Positions 8,525 through 18,127 are shown, counted from the stretch's first letter. The stretch is DNA of 64,000 nt from Sphingobacterium sp. ML3W (GCF_029542085.1 NZ_CP107036.1:2480001-2544000); one strand, 5' to 3'. The notes: a model not told the origin generated them from the letters alone. Numbers and translations: made by a program.

Positions 8525-9841
8525 TTACAATAATTTACCTTGCAAAAAGAATGCTGCAACGGTAAAATAAATAATCAATCCCGAAACGTCCACTAACGTT
8601 GCTACAAAGGGCGCAGATGCCGTGGCTGGATCCAATCCAAATCGACGCAAGATAAATGGAATAAATGAACCAGACAGCGTTCCCCACAACACGATAAACA
8701 CCAATGACACTGCTACTGTAAGACCTATGGCAATCCAATAAGGACCGTAGTCATACAGACCAAGAAAATGCCAGGCCAGTATCCGTAGGAAACCAATAGT
8801 ACCTAATATCCCGCCCAAAATCAATCCGGAAGAAACTTCCCTTTTCATCACATACCACCAATCTTTGAGTTTCAATTCCCCCAAAGCCATGGCACGAATA
8901 ATAAGTGACGCAGCCTGTGAACCTGAATTTCCACCACTGGAAATAATTAGAGGGACAAACAATGCCAATACAACTGCCTTTTCCAGCTCTCCTTCAAAAA
9001 ATCCCATGGCTGACGCCGTAAGCATCTCACTGAAAAATAGTATAATAAGCCATCCCGCCCTTTTTTGCACGAGCTGAAGCAATGGTGTCTTAGTATAAGC
9101 CAGATCCAATTCCTCCATCCCCCCAAATCTTTGAATATCTTCGGTGTCACGGTCTTCGATCCGGTCCAACACATCATCAAATGTCACAATCCCGACCAAT
9201 ACACCAGCTTCGGTAACAATCGGTAAGGCACTTCGGTCGTATTTTTGGAAAATTTCGAAGGCTTCCTCCATGGGGGTGGAGGCTTTAATAGCCGCAAAAT
9301 TATAATCGATTAAGTCCGAAATCTTTGTAGATCCATCAGATAATAGTAACTGACCGATTTTCAAATCATCAATCAACACATTTTTCTCGTCAACGACATA
9401 AATGAAATTGAGCGTTTCAGCTTTTCTTCCAAAGACTTTAATGTGCCGAAAGACATCATCCACCGTATAATAAGGACGTACCTGCACATACATTGGTGTC
9501 ATCAACCGGGCAATACTATCCTCTTTATATCCGATCAGCTCCAGAGCCATCTGCTTTTCACGCTCGTTCAAGAGATTAATCAAATATTTAATTAGATCAT
9601 CCGGCAATTCAGAAAGCAATTCGTTTCGCGTATCCGGCTTTAGATTATTCAGCAATTCGGACAACTCCTGCTCGGTCATTGATTTAATCAATGTATATTG
9701 GACATCTACTTCCAAAAAAGAAAAAATCTCCAATCTATCCTCTAACGGATAGTCCATAAAATATTGATGTTGCTCACCTTTATTAAGACGCGATATTTCT
9801 TCCGCAATATCGGCCGGGTGTAATGCTGAATTTTGTTCCAT
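8525..9841 (-). CDS. mgtE: magnesium transporter MgtE
   Basis: A 438-residue Mg2+ channel/transporter. Domain order is MgtE N-terminal helical domain (about 1-120), two CBS domains (about 130-250, including RLMTPMYVQVRPYYTVDDV and ALPIVTEAGVLVGIVTFDDVLD) and a five-helix pore domain. The pore signature SSGGNSGSQAASLIIRA and the acidic DPATASAPFVATLVD, which lines the Mg2+ site, are intact. The CBS/N domains close the channel at high cytosolic Mg2+ in characterised homologues. It is monocistronic. I looked for an M-box riboswitch in 9842-10011 and saw nothing resembling one. Confidence 0.96.
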   Translation of the reverse strand: MEQNSALHPADIAEEISRLNKGEQHQYFMDYPLEDRLEIFSFLEVDVQYTLIKSMTEQELSELLNNLKPDTRNELLSELPDDLIKYLINLLNEREKQMALELIGYKEDSIARLMTPMYVQVRPYYTVDDVFRHIKVFGRKAETLNFIYVVDEKNVLIDDLKIGQLLLSDGSTKISDLIDYNFAAIKASTPMEEAFEIFQKYDRSALPIVTEAGVLVGIVTFDDVLDRIEDRDTEDIQRFGGMEELDLAYTKTPLLQLVQKRAGWLIILFFSEMLTASAMGFFEGELEKAVVLALFVPLIISSGGNSGSQAASLIIRAMALGELKLKDWWYVMKREVSSGLILGGILGTIGFLRILAWHFLGLYDYGPYWIAIGLTVAVSLVFIVLWGTLSGSFIPFILRRFGLDPATASAPFVATLVDVSGLIIYFTVAAFFLQGKLL

Positions 9842-10011
9842 TGGAAGAAAGTTTTAATGGATTTAGCGCAAAAGTACCTTATTTTGTATGATATCCAATC
9901 ATCTACAAAAGTATTTTTTAACGAAGAAAGACCCAATATTTATTTAAATAGGTTGCAAACTGATTTTACTTTATTATTAAGCTACAAAAAGAGTGCAGAT
10001 TTTACAAAATC

Positions 10012-10722
10012 TTAAAAATTAATTAATCCAGGATCAAGTTCCACAGCGTCCATATTTGGTCTGAATAATCGGGCAGTTAACGTTCCTTCAAGTTTTATTT
10101 CACCTTGACTTACTTTGAGCCAGCTTCCTTCCCGAAGTCCGACGACAGGTTGCGAATTAAATTGATGAAACTCTTGGATACGGGTTTCCCGGGTTTCTCC
10201 TTTATGTGTCGAATTCATATCCGGATCCAAAAAATGCGGATTAATATTAAAAGGCAAAAATCCCAAAGCATTAAAACTAGGTGGATAGACAATAGGCATA
10301 TCGTTGGTTGTACCAATTGTCAATCCAGTCAGATTAGATCCCGCGGAAGTACCTACATAGGGAGTTCCATTCCCTACCTGTACACGTAGTTGATGCACAA
10401 GATCCAGATCATACAAGGTCTTCAACAACAAAAATGTATTTCCCCCACCAACAAAAATTGCCTTTGCTTCCTGGATAGCCTTTTTCTTGTTCTCAAATTC
10501 ATGTAATCCGGTTACCTTTATATTCTTATCGCGGAGAGCCTCCTGAACTTTCGCCGTGTACGCATCAAAAGAAATTCCGGATGGTCGGGCAAAAGGAACA
10601 AATAGCAGCTCATCCGATGCAATAAACTTTACAAAATCCTCTTTAATATATTCCAAGAATTCACTACCATGGACGGTACTTGTGCTTACGACCAATAAAT
10701 TATAAACTGGATTGATCACCAT
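10012..10722 (-). CDS. pepE: alpha-aspartyl dipeptidase PepE (peptidase S51)
   Basis: A 236-residue cytosolic serine peptidase that removes N-terminal Asp from dipeptides. The nucleophile elbow GTSAGSN places the catalytic serine at Ser126, and FVGGGNTFLLL at residues 90-100 is the conserved glycine-rich loop. Length matches E. coli PepE (229). It begins 29 nt downstream of a strong terminator, so it likely has its own promoter rather than reading through from the Arc-type gene. Confidence 0.9.
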   Translation of the reverse strand: MVINPVYNLLVVSTSTVHGSEFLEYIKEDFVKFIASDELLFVPFARPSGISFDAYTAKVQEALRDKNIKVTGLHEFENKKKAIQEAKAIFVGGGNTFLLLKTLYDLDLVHQLRVQVGNGTPYVGTSAGSNLTGLTIGTTNDMPIVYPPSFNALGFLPFNINPHFLDPDMNSTHKGETRETRIQEFHQFNSQPVVGLREGSWLKVSQGEIKLEGTLTARLFRPNMDAVELDPGLINF

Positions 10723-10750
10723 ATCTTATTTCTTAATATTATTAAACAAA

Positions 10751-10798
10751 AAAATGTACCTTTGGCTTCATTTATAACGAAGCCAAAGGTACATTTTT
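10751..10798. terminator. strong intrinsic terminator
   Basis: An 18-bp perfect stem (AAATGTACCTTTGGCTTC against GAAGCCAAAGGTACATTT) with a 9-nt loop, flanked by A-runs on the left and TTTT on the right. In the minus direction it ends the SPFH/Arc-type transcript. Confidence 0.85.
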
Positions 10799-10811
10799 AG
10801 TTCCTGATTCT

Positions 10812-10988
10812 TTATTTTTTATCTGCAGACTTTTTCTCCGTACTCAATCTTTTATTTTCTTGCAGCGCTTTATGTAAAAGATATTCTATCTGCCCGTTAA
10901 CACTCCTAAACTCATCCGCAGCCCATTTTTCCAATGCTTTGTACATTTGGTCATCGAGCCGCAACATAAAGTTCTTTTTATCTGCCAT
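10812..10988 (-). CDS. Arc-type ribbon-helix-helix DNA-binding protein (58 aa)
   Basis: A 58-residue frame, ATG at 10988 and TAA at 10812-10814. The N-terminus KKNFMLRLDDQMYKALEKWA has the form of an Arc/MetJ ribbon (alternating FMLRLD) followed by helix A; EFRSVNGQIEYLLHKALQE gives the second helix, with the conserved S-x-N-x-x-I turn. Members dimerise and bind DNA through the ribbon. It starts 10 nt after the SPFH gene on the same strand and is followed by a strong terminator, so the two form an operon. Whether it regulates that operon is unknown. Confidence 0.85.
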   Translation of the reverse strand: MADKKNFMLRLDDQMYKALEKWAADEFRSVNGQIEYLLHKALQENKRLSTEKKSADKK

Positions 10989-10998
10989 TTTATTCAGT

Positions 10999-11862
10999 TT
11001 ATTGATACAAAGTACCGGTATTTACAATTGGGGTTGCAGCCTTTTCTCCACAAAGTACGACCATAAGATTACTGACCATAGCTGCTTTTTTCTCATTGTC
11101 CAATTCTACTATATCTTTTTCGGACAGTTTTTTTAGGGCCATTTCAACCATTCCTACCGCACCATCTACAATCTTGGAACGTGCAGCAACGATTGCAGCC
11201 GCTTGTTGCCTTTGTAGCATCGCCCCAGCAATTTCGGATGCATAAGCCAAATGGCTAATTCTAGCTTCTTTAATAATAACTCCCGCAGGTGCTAGACGAT
11301 CGGCCAGCTCCTGCTCGAGGATATGATTAACGGTATCCCCTCCCTCACGCAAAGTGATCTCAGCCCCTTCATCCTCGAGGTTATCATAAGGAAAACTTCC
11401 AGCAAGATGCCGCACAGCAGCCTCACTTTGCGTACGTACGTAGGAAGTATAGTTACTAACATCATAAGCGGCTTTATAGGTATCCCCTACCTGCCATACA
11501 ATGACCGCACCTATCTCAATCGGATTTCCCATCTTATCATTTACTTTCAACGTTTGCCCCTGTAAGTTGTCCGAACGTAGACTGATCTTAATGGTAGAAT
11601 ATAGTGGATTGACAAAAAACAATCCGTTTTCTTTTACTGTTCCAACGTATTTACCAAAGAAATTCAAAACACGTGAATGATTTGGATTAATAATCATCAA
11701 TCCCTTCAGGATAAAAAATGTCCCGATCATCAAGAAGACGCCAAGTACAACATAAAGCGAACTTGTATCGACATTGGCAAACGAAAATATGGCAGCTATA
11801 AAAGAAACTACCGCAATCAACAGGGCTAAATAGCCCGACATAGGTTTAATCAACTTTTCCAT
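10999..11862 (-). CDS. SPFH/band-7 domain membrane protein
   Basis: A 287-residue protein with two N-terminal membrane helices (about residues 8-55) followed by an SPFH (stomatin/prohibitin/flotillin) domain: [28 protein letters not shown] (first part [16 protein letters not shown]), then a coiled, alanine-rich segment [24 protein letters not shown]. Such proteins form membrane-bound oligomers and are often linked to membrane quality control. It is the first gene of a two-gene unit with the Arc-type protein. The role in this organism is not known. Confidence 0.88.
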   Translation of the reverse strand: MEKLIKPMSGYLALLIAVVSFIAAIFSFANVDTSSLYVVLGVFLMIGTFFILKGLMIINPNHSRVLNFFGKYVGTVKENGLFFVNPLYSTIKISLRSDNLQGQTLKVNDKMGNPIEIGAVIVWQVGDTYKAAYDVSNYTSYVRTQSEAAVRHLAGSFPYDNLEDEGAEITLREGGDTVNHILEQELADRLAPAGVIIKEARISHLAYASEIAGAMLQRQQAAAIVAARSKIVDGAVGMVEMALKKLSEKDIVELDNEKKAAMVSNLMVVLCGEKAATPIVNTGTLYQ

Positions 11863-11959
11863 AATTTATTAATATATATTTGATATCATTTTAATATCAT
11901 AAATATAGCAAAAAATAATTCATATTTCAAAGCCAAAATTTTTATTATTATTTTTGATT

Positions 11960-12442
11960 ATGCTCAAAAAGTCTTTTTTACCACTTGTGAATGCCAATAC
12001 CAAAACGCTTATCCTTGGATCATTGCCGGGTGACCGATCATTGGAGCAAAATGAATATTATGCACATCCGCAAAATCGCTTTTGGAAAGTGATCCGGCAT
12101 TTATATAATAGCCCAGATGCGACAAACTATGCTGACAAAGTAAACCTGCTAGTGGACAATGGTATTGGCCTTTGGGATGTATGCGCTGAAGCTTCTCGTC
12201 CCGGCAGCATGGATTTAGCCATCAAAGACGAAAGTCCCAATCCAATTATAGCTCTGCTTGAGGCAAACCCCAGGATCAAACTGGTCGTTTTTAATGGACA
12301 GAAGGCCTACAACTTATACCTAAAGTATTTTGAAAAAAAGGATAATATTACTTATATATGTCTCCCCAGCACAAGCCCTGCTAATGCAAAAACCAACCTC
12401 GAAAAACTCATCATACATTGGCGAGCGATCATAAGTGATTAA
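11960..12442 (+). CDS. DNA-deoxyinosine / mismatch uracil-DNA glycosylase
   Basis: A 160-residue protein of the uracil-DNA glycosylase superfamily, closest in motif pattern to the hypoxanthine-DNA glycosylase group (UDG family 6). It excises deaminated bases such as hypoxanthine. Motif A is ILGSLPGDRSL, followed by the family-specific YYAHPQNRFWKVI; motif B-like is LPSTSPANA near the C-terminus. The ATG at 11960 is preferred over TTG at 11954. TATTTTTG (11949-11956), a -7-like box, ends three bases before that ATG. Confidence 0.85.
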   Translation: MLKKSFLPLVNANTKTLILGSLPGDRSLEQNEYYAHPQNRFWKVIRHLYNSPDATNYADKVNLLVDNGIGLWDVCAEASRPGSMDLAIKDESPNPIIALLEANPRIKLVVFNGQKAYNLYLKYFEKKDNITYICLPSTSPANAKTNLEKLIIHWRAIISD

Positions 12443-12495
12443 ATTACGTAAATAAGGTTCGTTAATTCAGTGCTATTGCTTATTTTTGCGCTAAG

Positions 12496-13674
12496 ATGTC
12501 AGATTTAAAATACAATCAACGAGGTGTATCCGCTGGAAAAGAGGATGTGCACAATGCGATAAAAAATATCGACAAGGGTCTGTTTCCCAAAGCATTCTGT
12601 AAAATCATTCCCGATATTTTGGGTGGAGATCAGGACTGGTGCAATATTATGCATGCTGATGGTGCTGGCACCAAATCTTCTCTAGCTTATGTCTATTGGA
12701 AAGAAACAGGAGATATTTCGGTTTGGAAAGGCATTGCACAAGATGCAATTATCATGAATATTGACGATTTACTCTGTGTTGGAGCAACCGATAATATTCT
12801 GCTATCATCCACAATCGGACGGAATAAAAATCTTATTCCTGGCGAAGTTATCGCAGAAATCATTAATGGTACAGAAGAAATATTGTCCGAACTTCGTGAT
12901 TTAGGTATCGGTATTTATTCAACCGGCGGTGAAACTGCAGACGTTGGCGATCTTGTACGTACAATAATTGTTGATAGCACAGTGACATGTCGTATGAAAC
13001 GTGAAGATGTTATTTCAAATCACAAAATCAAAGGTGGCAATGTAATTGTCGGTTTGGCATCCAATGGAAAAGCGAACTATGAGAAAGCCTATAATGGTGG
13101 GATGGGTTCCAATGGTTTGACCTCAGCGCGTCATGACGTTTTTAACAAAAAAGTAGCAGAGAAATATCCAGAAGCATATGACCCTGCAGTTCCATACGAA
13201 CTTGTTTTTGCAGGAAGCCAAGACTTAACCAGTGACATCGTAGTTGAAACGGGCGAAAAAGTGACAGCGGGTAAACTCGTACTTTCGGCGACACGTACCT
13301 ATGCTCCTATTATTAAAAATATATTAGATAAGTATCGTTCTCAAATTGATGGAATGGTGCATTGTTCAGGTGGAGCGCAAACTAAAGTCCTGCACTTTGT
13401 TGACAATGTACATATCATTAAAGACAATCTTTTCCCGATCCCGCCGCTCTTCGAATTGATACAGAAAGAATCTAATACAGACTGGAAAGAGATGTATAAG
13501 GTATTTAATATGGGACACCGTATGGAATTATATGTACCTGAAGCTATTGCTGCGGACATTATTACCATCTCTGAGTCGTTCGGCGTTCCAGCGCAAATTA
13601 TCGGTCGTGTGGAAGAGGCAACTTCTAAAAAAGTAACGATTACATCTCCTTTTGGAGAATTTATTTACGAATAA
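12496..13674 (+). CDS. purM: phosphoribosylformylglycinamidine cyclo-ligase (AIR synthase), Bacteroidota long form
   Basis: A 392-residue PurM-type ATP-dependent enzyme that closes the imidazole ring to give aminoimidazole ribonucleotide in purine synthesis. The N-terminus (YNQRGVSAGKEDVHNAI), the HADGAGTKSSLAY block and STGGETADVGD are conserved in this family. It is longer than E. coli PurM (345) but this form is standard in Bacteroidota. TATTTTTG (12481-12488) lies seven bases before the ATG. It is monocistronic, with a hairpin at 13682. Confidence 0.88.
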   Translation: MSDLKYNQRGVSAGKEDVHNAIKNIDKGLFPKAFCKIIPDILGGDQDWCNIMHADGAGTKSSLAYVYWKETGDISVWKGIAQDAIIMNIDDLLCVGATDNILLSSTIGRNKNLIPGEVIAEIINGTEEILSELRDLGIGIYSTGGETADVGDLVRTIIVDSTVTCRMKREDVISNHKIKGGNVIVGLASNGKANYEKAYNGGMGSNGLTSARHDVFNKKVAEKYPEAYDPAVPYELVFAGSQDLTSDIVVETGEKVTAGKLVLSATRTYAPIIKNILDKYRSQIDGMVHCSGGAQTKVLHFVDNVHIIKDNLFPIPPLFELIQKESNTDWKEMYKVFNMGHRMELYVPEAIAADIITISESFGVPAQIIGRVEEATSKKVTITSPFGEFIYE

Positions 13675-13681
13675 AATAGGA

Positions 13682-13714
13682 ATGCACCAACCTCTATTGA
13701 AGAGATTGGTGCAT
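13682..13714. terminator. hairpin after purM
   Basis: ATGCACCAACCTCT pairs with AGAGATTGGTGCAT with one C-A mismatch around a 5-nt loop. The following run is short (CTATTCC), so termination efficiency is uncertain. Confidence 0.5.
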
Positions 13715-13732
13715 CTATTCCATTTGGTTTAA

Positions 13733-14170
13733 ATGAAAGAAAAACTTCTCGTGGGTTGGAAAGAGACCCTAGATTTACCTGAATTAGGAATATTTGGCAT
13801 AGAAGCAAAAATCGATACCGGTGCCGCTTCATCTGTTTTGCATTGTAATTCCTATAAAATCGTGAATGAAGACGGTCAGGACTGGATTCTCTGTGAACTA
13901 ATTACCAATTTCGAGACCGAAGAAACCAAAGTTCTAAAATTACGGCTTTACAAAACTAAACTGGTTAAAAGTTCATTTGGTCAGGAGGAAAAGCGTTACT
14001 ACATCCGAACCACAGCGAAACTTTATGATCAAGTTTTCAGTATCAAGATTTCATTTCGAAATCGCTCGAAAATGACTTACCCGATGCTTTTAGGAAAGAA
14101 CTTTCTATATCGAAGATTTTTGGTCGATGTCTCCAAAGAAAATCTCTCCTTGAAGTCCCCGTCAAAATAA
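13733..14170 (+). CDS. RimK-associated retropepsin-like protein (Zn_protease family)
   Basis: A 145-residue protein with the retropepsin-like signature IEAKIDTGAASSVLHC at residues 23-38, including the D-T-G-A active-site-type triplet. The family (Pfam Zn_protease, often named ATP-dependent zinc protease) is typically encoded next to RimK/LysX-type ATP-grasp ligases, as here: rimK begins 59 nt downstream. The assigned protease activity is poorly supported in general. The pairing suggests a role connected to the peptide tags added by RimK, which is inference. Confidence 0.8.
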   Translation: MKEKLLVGWKETLDLPELGIFGIEAKIDTGAASSVLHCNSYKIVNEDGQDWILCELITNFETEETKVLKLRLYKTKLVKSSFGQEEKRYYIRTTAKLYDQVFSIKISFRNRSKMTYPMLLGKNFLYRRFLVDVSKENLSLKSPSK

Positions 14171-14229
14171 AAACAAATAGCAAAGCTATTTTGTTATCTT
14201 AGCACAAAAATATATTCAATATACAAACC

Positions 14230-15165
14230 GTGAAAATTGCCGTATTATCGACAGTAAAGAGTTTATACTCAACTCGTCGTCTCGTAGAAGCTGCCCAACA
14301 AAGAGGACACGAATGTGTTGTCATCGACCACAGTAAGTGTTACGTTGGCATTCAACAAGGTAAACCAAGTATTCATTACAAAGGACAGGATCTCAGTGGC
14401 ATTGACGCTATTATTCCCCGAATAGGCGCTTCGGTTACCTTTTATGGTTCGGCTATCGTTAGACAATTTGAGGTGATGGATGTAATTTCCGCAAATCCAA
14501 GTCAAGCGATTACCAGATCCAGAGATAAATTGAGATGTCTGCAGATCTTGTCCGGTGCAGGTATTGGACTTCCGATTACGGGCTTTGCTCGTACAGCATC
14601 CGATGTCGACGATCTGATCAGTATGGTCGGCGGCGCTCCATTAGTGATTAAACTATTGGAAGGTACACAGGGGATTGGTGTTGTTTTAGCAGAAACTAAG
14701 AAAGCAGCTTCGTCTGTTATAGAGGCCTTCTACGGCCTTGGAAATAATATTTTGATACAAGAGTTCATCAAAGAGTCGAAAGGCTCTGATATCCGGGCTT
14801 TTGTGGTTGACGGAAAAGTTGTGGGAGCGATGAAACGTACGGCTAAAGAAGGTGAATTTCGATCAAACATACACCGGGGTGGCACAGCGCAGGTCATACG
14901 CCTAAGTAAGGCCGAAAGAGAGACTGCAATTGCTGCTGCAGCCCAATTGGGGCTTACGGTATGTGGTGTGGATATGATTCCTTCAGATCGCGGACCGCTG
15001 GTCCTGGAGGTGAATTCCTCCCCTGGGCTGGAAGGTATAGAAAAAGCCACAAAAAAGGACATTGCTTCTGAAATCATTCAGTACATCGAAAGACAATATG
15101 AAATGAAGCAGGCACAAATGCCTAAAGTGGTGAAGAAAAAGAAAAAGAGAGAGAGTAAACTATAA
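14230..15165 (+). CDS. rimK: ATP-grasp ligase RimK (ribosomal protein S6 glutamate ligase family)
   Basis: A 311-residue ATP-grasp enzyme that in E. coli adds glutamates to the C-terminus of ribosomal protein S6. The start is GTG at 14230 ([21 protein letters not shown]). ATP-grasp hallmarks are [13 protein letters not shown], the IQEFIKES lid region and the metal-binding end [22 protein letters not shown] lysine-rich tail ([13 protein letters not shown]) follows. It pairs with the retropepsin-like gene upstream and ends at a terminator. Confidence 0.9.
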   Translation: MKIAVLSTVKSLYSTRRLVEAAQQRGHECVVIDHSKCYVGIQQGKPSIHYKGQDLSGIDAIIPRIGASVTFYGSAIVRQFEVMDVISANPSQAITRSRDKLRCLQILSGAGIGLPITGFARTASDVDDLISMVGGAPLVIKLLEGTQGIGVVLAETKKAASSVIEAFYGLGNNILIQEFIKESKGSDIRAFVVDGKVVGAMKRTAKEGEFRSNIHRGGTAQVIRLSKAERETAIAAAAQLGLTVCGVDMIPSDRGPLVLEVNSSPGLEGIEKATKKDIASEIIQYIERQYEMKQAQMPKVVKKKKKRESKL

Positions 15166-15177
15166 TATCTCCGGATT

Positions 15178-15226
15178 AAAAGATAAAAGGGTTGACTGTG
15201 TACGCAGGCAGCCCTTTTATCTTTTT
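15178..15226 (+). terminator. intrinsic terminator after rimK
   Basis: AAAAGATAAAAGGG pairs perfectly with CCCTTTTATCTTTT around a loop of about 20 nt; the right arm itself supplies the T-run. Confidence 0.75.
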
Positions 15227-15325
15227 AGACAGCCAGATTTTTACTCCATAAAGATTATTAATGATCCTTAAATTAAGCTACAGTTAAGTCCAAATTTTAC
15301 TTATCTTAGGTTAAATTATTAATTG

Positions 15326-18067
15326 ATGAAAAGATTTAGCCATCTTCTACTAGCTTTTGTACTCGTACTAGCTGCATTCTCTTGGTCATTTAGCCAAACA
15401 TCCATCCAAAAAACAGCATCACCGACTTGGCTTCGGTCCGTCACAAAAAAGCCCATAAAACCAAATTTGGATGATATTAGTGATGGGTATTACTATGAAT
15501 TAATCGAGCATCAAATAAACTTAGCGAGCCAAACAAAATATTATAAGGACATAAAAGTATTATTTGATCAAAGTGGAATCGAAAATCTGGGACAAGTTCA
15601 GGTAACTTTTGATCCGCATTTCCAAAAACTTCAATTACATGAGTTGAAGATCATTCGTAACGGGAAAGATATTAACTTATTACCGCAAGCAAAATTCAAT
15701 CTCCTGGCATCCGAAACGGAGCTTTCGAGGTCTATCTACAATGGAAGTCAGATGGCCCATTGTGTCCTGGAGGATTTGCGTAAAGACGACAAGATTGTAT
15801 TTGCTTATTCAATAATTGGTGCAAACCCTGTATTTGAAAACAAATTTTTCGACACCTATTATTTACGCGGCTATGAGCCTACCGGCTTGGTTCATCTCAA
15901 TTATATTGTACCTCAAGGTCGTAAACTTCAATTCAAAAGTTTCAATGGGGCTCCAGAAGTACAACAACAATCCACAGGAAGTACGACCAATTTCTTTTGG
16001 GAATTGACCGAAGATAAAACAGTACAATACGAAAATTATAGTCCGGCTTGGTATAGCCCTTTAAAATATATCCAGTGTTCAGAATTCAATACTTGGCTGG
16101 AGGTAGATCAATGGAACAATAGAATCAATCCCATCCCACAGATTGCTCCGTCAAGCGCACTTCAAACTTTCGTTAATCAACTGTGGAAAGAGTCAAACGG
16201 GCAACCCTATATGTACCTAAAAAAGGCCTGTGACTTTGTACAAAACGAAATACGCTATATGGGTATTGAGATGGGCGAATATTCACACCGGGCAAATGTA
16301 CCTGAAAAAGTGTTTTCTCAGCGCTACGGCGATTGCAAAGATAAGTCAATGCTGCTGGCGACAATACTTAAAAACAAGAACATTGGCGTAGGACTGGTAT
16401 TAGCCAATACCTATAAGGATCGCGGGCTACAAGAAGAACTCCCATCGCCTTATGCTTTCAACCACATGGTTATTGAGGTGAATGTCGACGGACGTTACCA
16501 ATATATAGATCCAACCATCACCAATCAAGGTGGAGATATCAAAAACAGATATTTCCCTGCCTATGGAAAAGTACTCTCATCGATGGGTAAAGGGAAACTG
16601 ACAGATGTACCGCAGAATATTACCGGAAATATTAAAGTCAGGGAAACATTGACACTTGAAGGCAAATTCGAAGCTACCCTTGATGTACAAACTATCTATC
16701 TCGGCAACGAAGCGGACAATATGCGTACTTATTTTCAAAGTAGTGCCAAAAACGATATACAGAAGCAATACCTGGAGTACTATGCGAAAACCTATCCCAA
16801 AATCAATAAAATCACCAATGTCCAATATAAAGATGATATTGAAAACAATCGTGTGGAGATCATCGAAAAATACAAAATAAAAAATATCGGAAAAGCAGAA
16901 AACGGATCTTCTAAAAAATATATTTCCATGTTGGGCACAAATATCAACGACAAGCTGCCCGAAATTATGGAAGATCGTATAGCTCCACTAAGCCTGCCTT
17001 TCCCAAATGATATCGAATATGAAATCTACGTGGTTAACAAGGGGAAAAAACTATTTGGCAGCCATAGAGAAAATAGTTTTTTCGACCGTAATGCCTACGT
17101 ATTCGGTAAAACATTGGAGATAAATCCAGATAGTATTAAGATTGCTTATACCTTAGGTTTTCATGAACCCTTTGTTGAACAAAAAGATATGAAACAGTAT
17201 TATACGGATTTTGCTGATCGCGACAATATCTTTTTCAATGGTTTTTATCTTGACGCTGACGGATATGCGACAGATGGAATAACGAACTTGGGTACACCCA
17301 CATCATCGAAGGAGATTAATTGGTTCACCCTGCTTTTATTCATCGTCTCGGTACCGACTGTGATCTGGTATATTGTTAAAAAGTATAACAAGAACAAACC
17401 GATTATCATCAAACCCTATGATGAGGTTTATTACGATCAAATAGGTGGATGGATGATCGTACTCCTTATTGTGTTATTTATCAATATATTGACTTTATCT
17501 GGTATATTTTTCTTCCAGCAGTCCTTTTATAATTTAAACACCTGGAAAGCAGTTGATCAGGTAGACGGTATTTCATCCTTTTCATATAAAATTCTACTGC
17601 TAGTAGAAATGATTGGTAACGTATTGATCCTTGCTGGTTTGATTTATAGCGCTATCCTACTGATCAAAAAAAGGGATATTTTTGCCCAGACCTTCTTTAT
17701 CGTCGCTCTATTTATGGCCATATTCTGTACAATGGACGGAATTTCATACTATTTTATTTTCAACGGATATTTAGATAAAACAGAAGACCTATTCACGACC
17801 TACAAAGACAATATTAGAGCGATCCTCTTTTTCTGTATCTGGGGAACTTACGCATATAACTCCGAACGTGTCAAAGGTACCTGTCTTCGAACATATGACG
17901 ATGAAAATCCTATGCAGCGACCCATAACTCCTCACCCTTTTGATCAGGATTTCCTAAAGCCCTATCCCATACAAGAACAAAATACGGAAACTGCATCCGG
18001 AGAATATAAAACACAAAAAGACGAAGTAGATCAGGAGCAGCCAGATGATAATCAAAATAAAAAATAG
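15326..18067 (+). CDS. DUF3857 / transglutaminase-like / DUF2569 membrane protein
   Basis: A 913-residue protein. It has a signal peptide (about 1-24), a DUF3857 beta domain (about 55-230) and a transglutaminase-like domain with Cys337 (RYGDCKDKSMLL), His380 (FNHMVIEV) and Asp395 (YIDPT) as a complete triad. A linker follows, then one membrane helix near 665-685 and a C-terminal four-helix DUF2569-like region beginning IGGWMIVLLIVLFINI. The tail is acidic and disordered. The enzyme domain is therefore exported while the tail stays at the membrane. Start is ATG 15326; TTG 15323 is one codon earlier. Function is unknown. Confidence 0.85.
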   Translation: MKRFSHLLLAFVLVLAAFSWSFSQTSIQKTASPTWLRSVTKKPIKPNLDDISDGYYYELIEHQINLASQTKYYKDIKVLFDQSGIENLGQVQVTFDPHFQKLQLHELKIIRNGKDINLLPQAKFNLLASETELSRSIYNGSQMAHCVLEDLRKDDKIVFAYSIIGANPVFENKFFDTYYLRGYEPTGLVHLNYIVPQGRKLQFKSFNGAPEVQQQSTGSTTNFFWELTEDKTVQYENYSPAWYSPLKYIQCSEFNTWLEVDQWNNRINPIPQIAPSSALQTFVNQLWKESNGQPYMYLKKACDFVQNEIRYMGIEMGEYSHRANVPEKVFSQRYGDCKDKSMLLATILKNKNIGVGLVLANTYKDRGLQEELPSPYAFNHMVIEVNVDGRYQYIDPTITNQGGDIKNRYFPAYGKVLSSMGKGKLTDVPQNITGNIKVRETLTLEGKFEATLDVQTIYLGNEADNMRTYFQSSAKNDIQKQYLEYYAKTYPKINKITNVQYKDDIENNRVEIIEKYKIKNIGKAENGSSKKYISMLGTNINDKLPEIMEDRIAPLSLPFPNDIEYEIYVVNKGKKLFGSHRENSFFDRNAYVFGKTLEINPDSIKIAYTLGFHEPFVEQKDMKQYYTDFADRDNIFFNGFYLDADGYATDGITNLGTPTSSKEINWFTLLLFIVSVPTVIWYIVKKYNKNKPIIIKPYDEVYYDQIGGWMIVLLIVLFINILTLSGIFFFQQSFYNLNTWKAVDQVDGISSFSYKILLLVEMIGNVLILAGLIYSAILLIKKRDIFAQTFFIVALFMAIFCTMDGISYYFIFNGYLDKTEDLFTTYKDNIRAILFFCIWGTYAYNSERVKGTCLRTYDDENPMQRPITPHPFDQDFLKPYPIQEQNTETASGEYKTQKDEVDQEQPDDNQNKK

Positions 18068-18079
18068 ATGCTATTTTTT

Positions 18080-18127
18080 CAACAAAAAAGGGTTTTGCAT
18101 GATATCATGCAAAACCCTTTTTTGTTG
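18080..18127. terminator. 48-bp perfect palindromic bidirectional terminator
   Basis: The left half CAACAAAAAAGGGTTTTGCA TGAT (18080-18103) is matched exactly by its reverse complement at 18104-18127, centred on GATATC. Each half carries a six-base A or T run next to GGG/CCC. It lies between two convergent genes, which fits termination of both. Confidence 0.85.

Noticed and set aside
9842..10011. M-box (Mg2+) riboswitch before mgtE
   Set aside because: The region is AT-rich with no matching stems; mgtE in this phylum generally lacks it.
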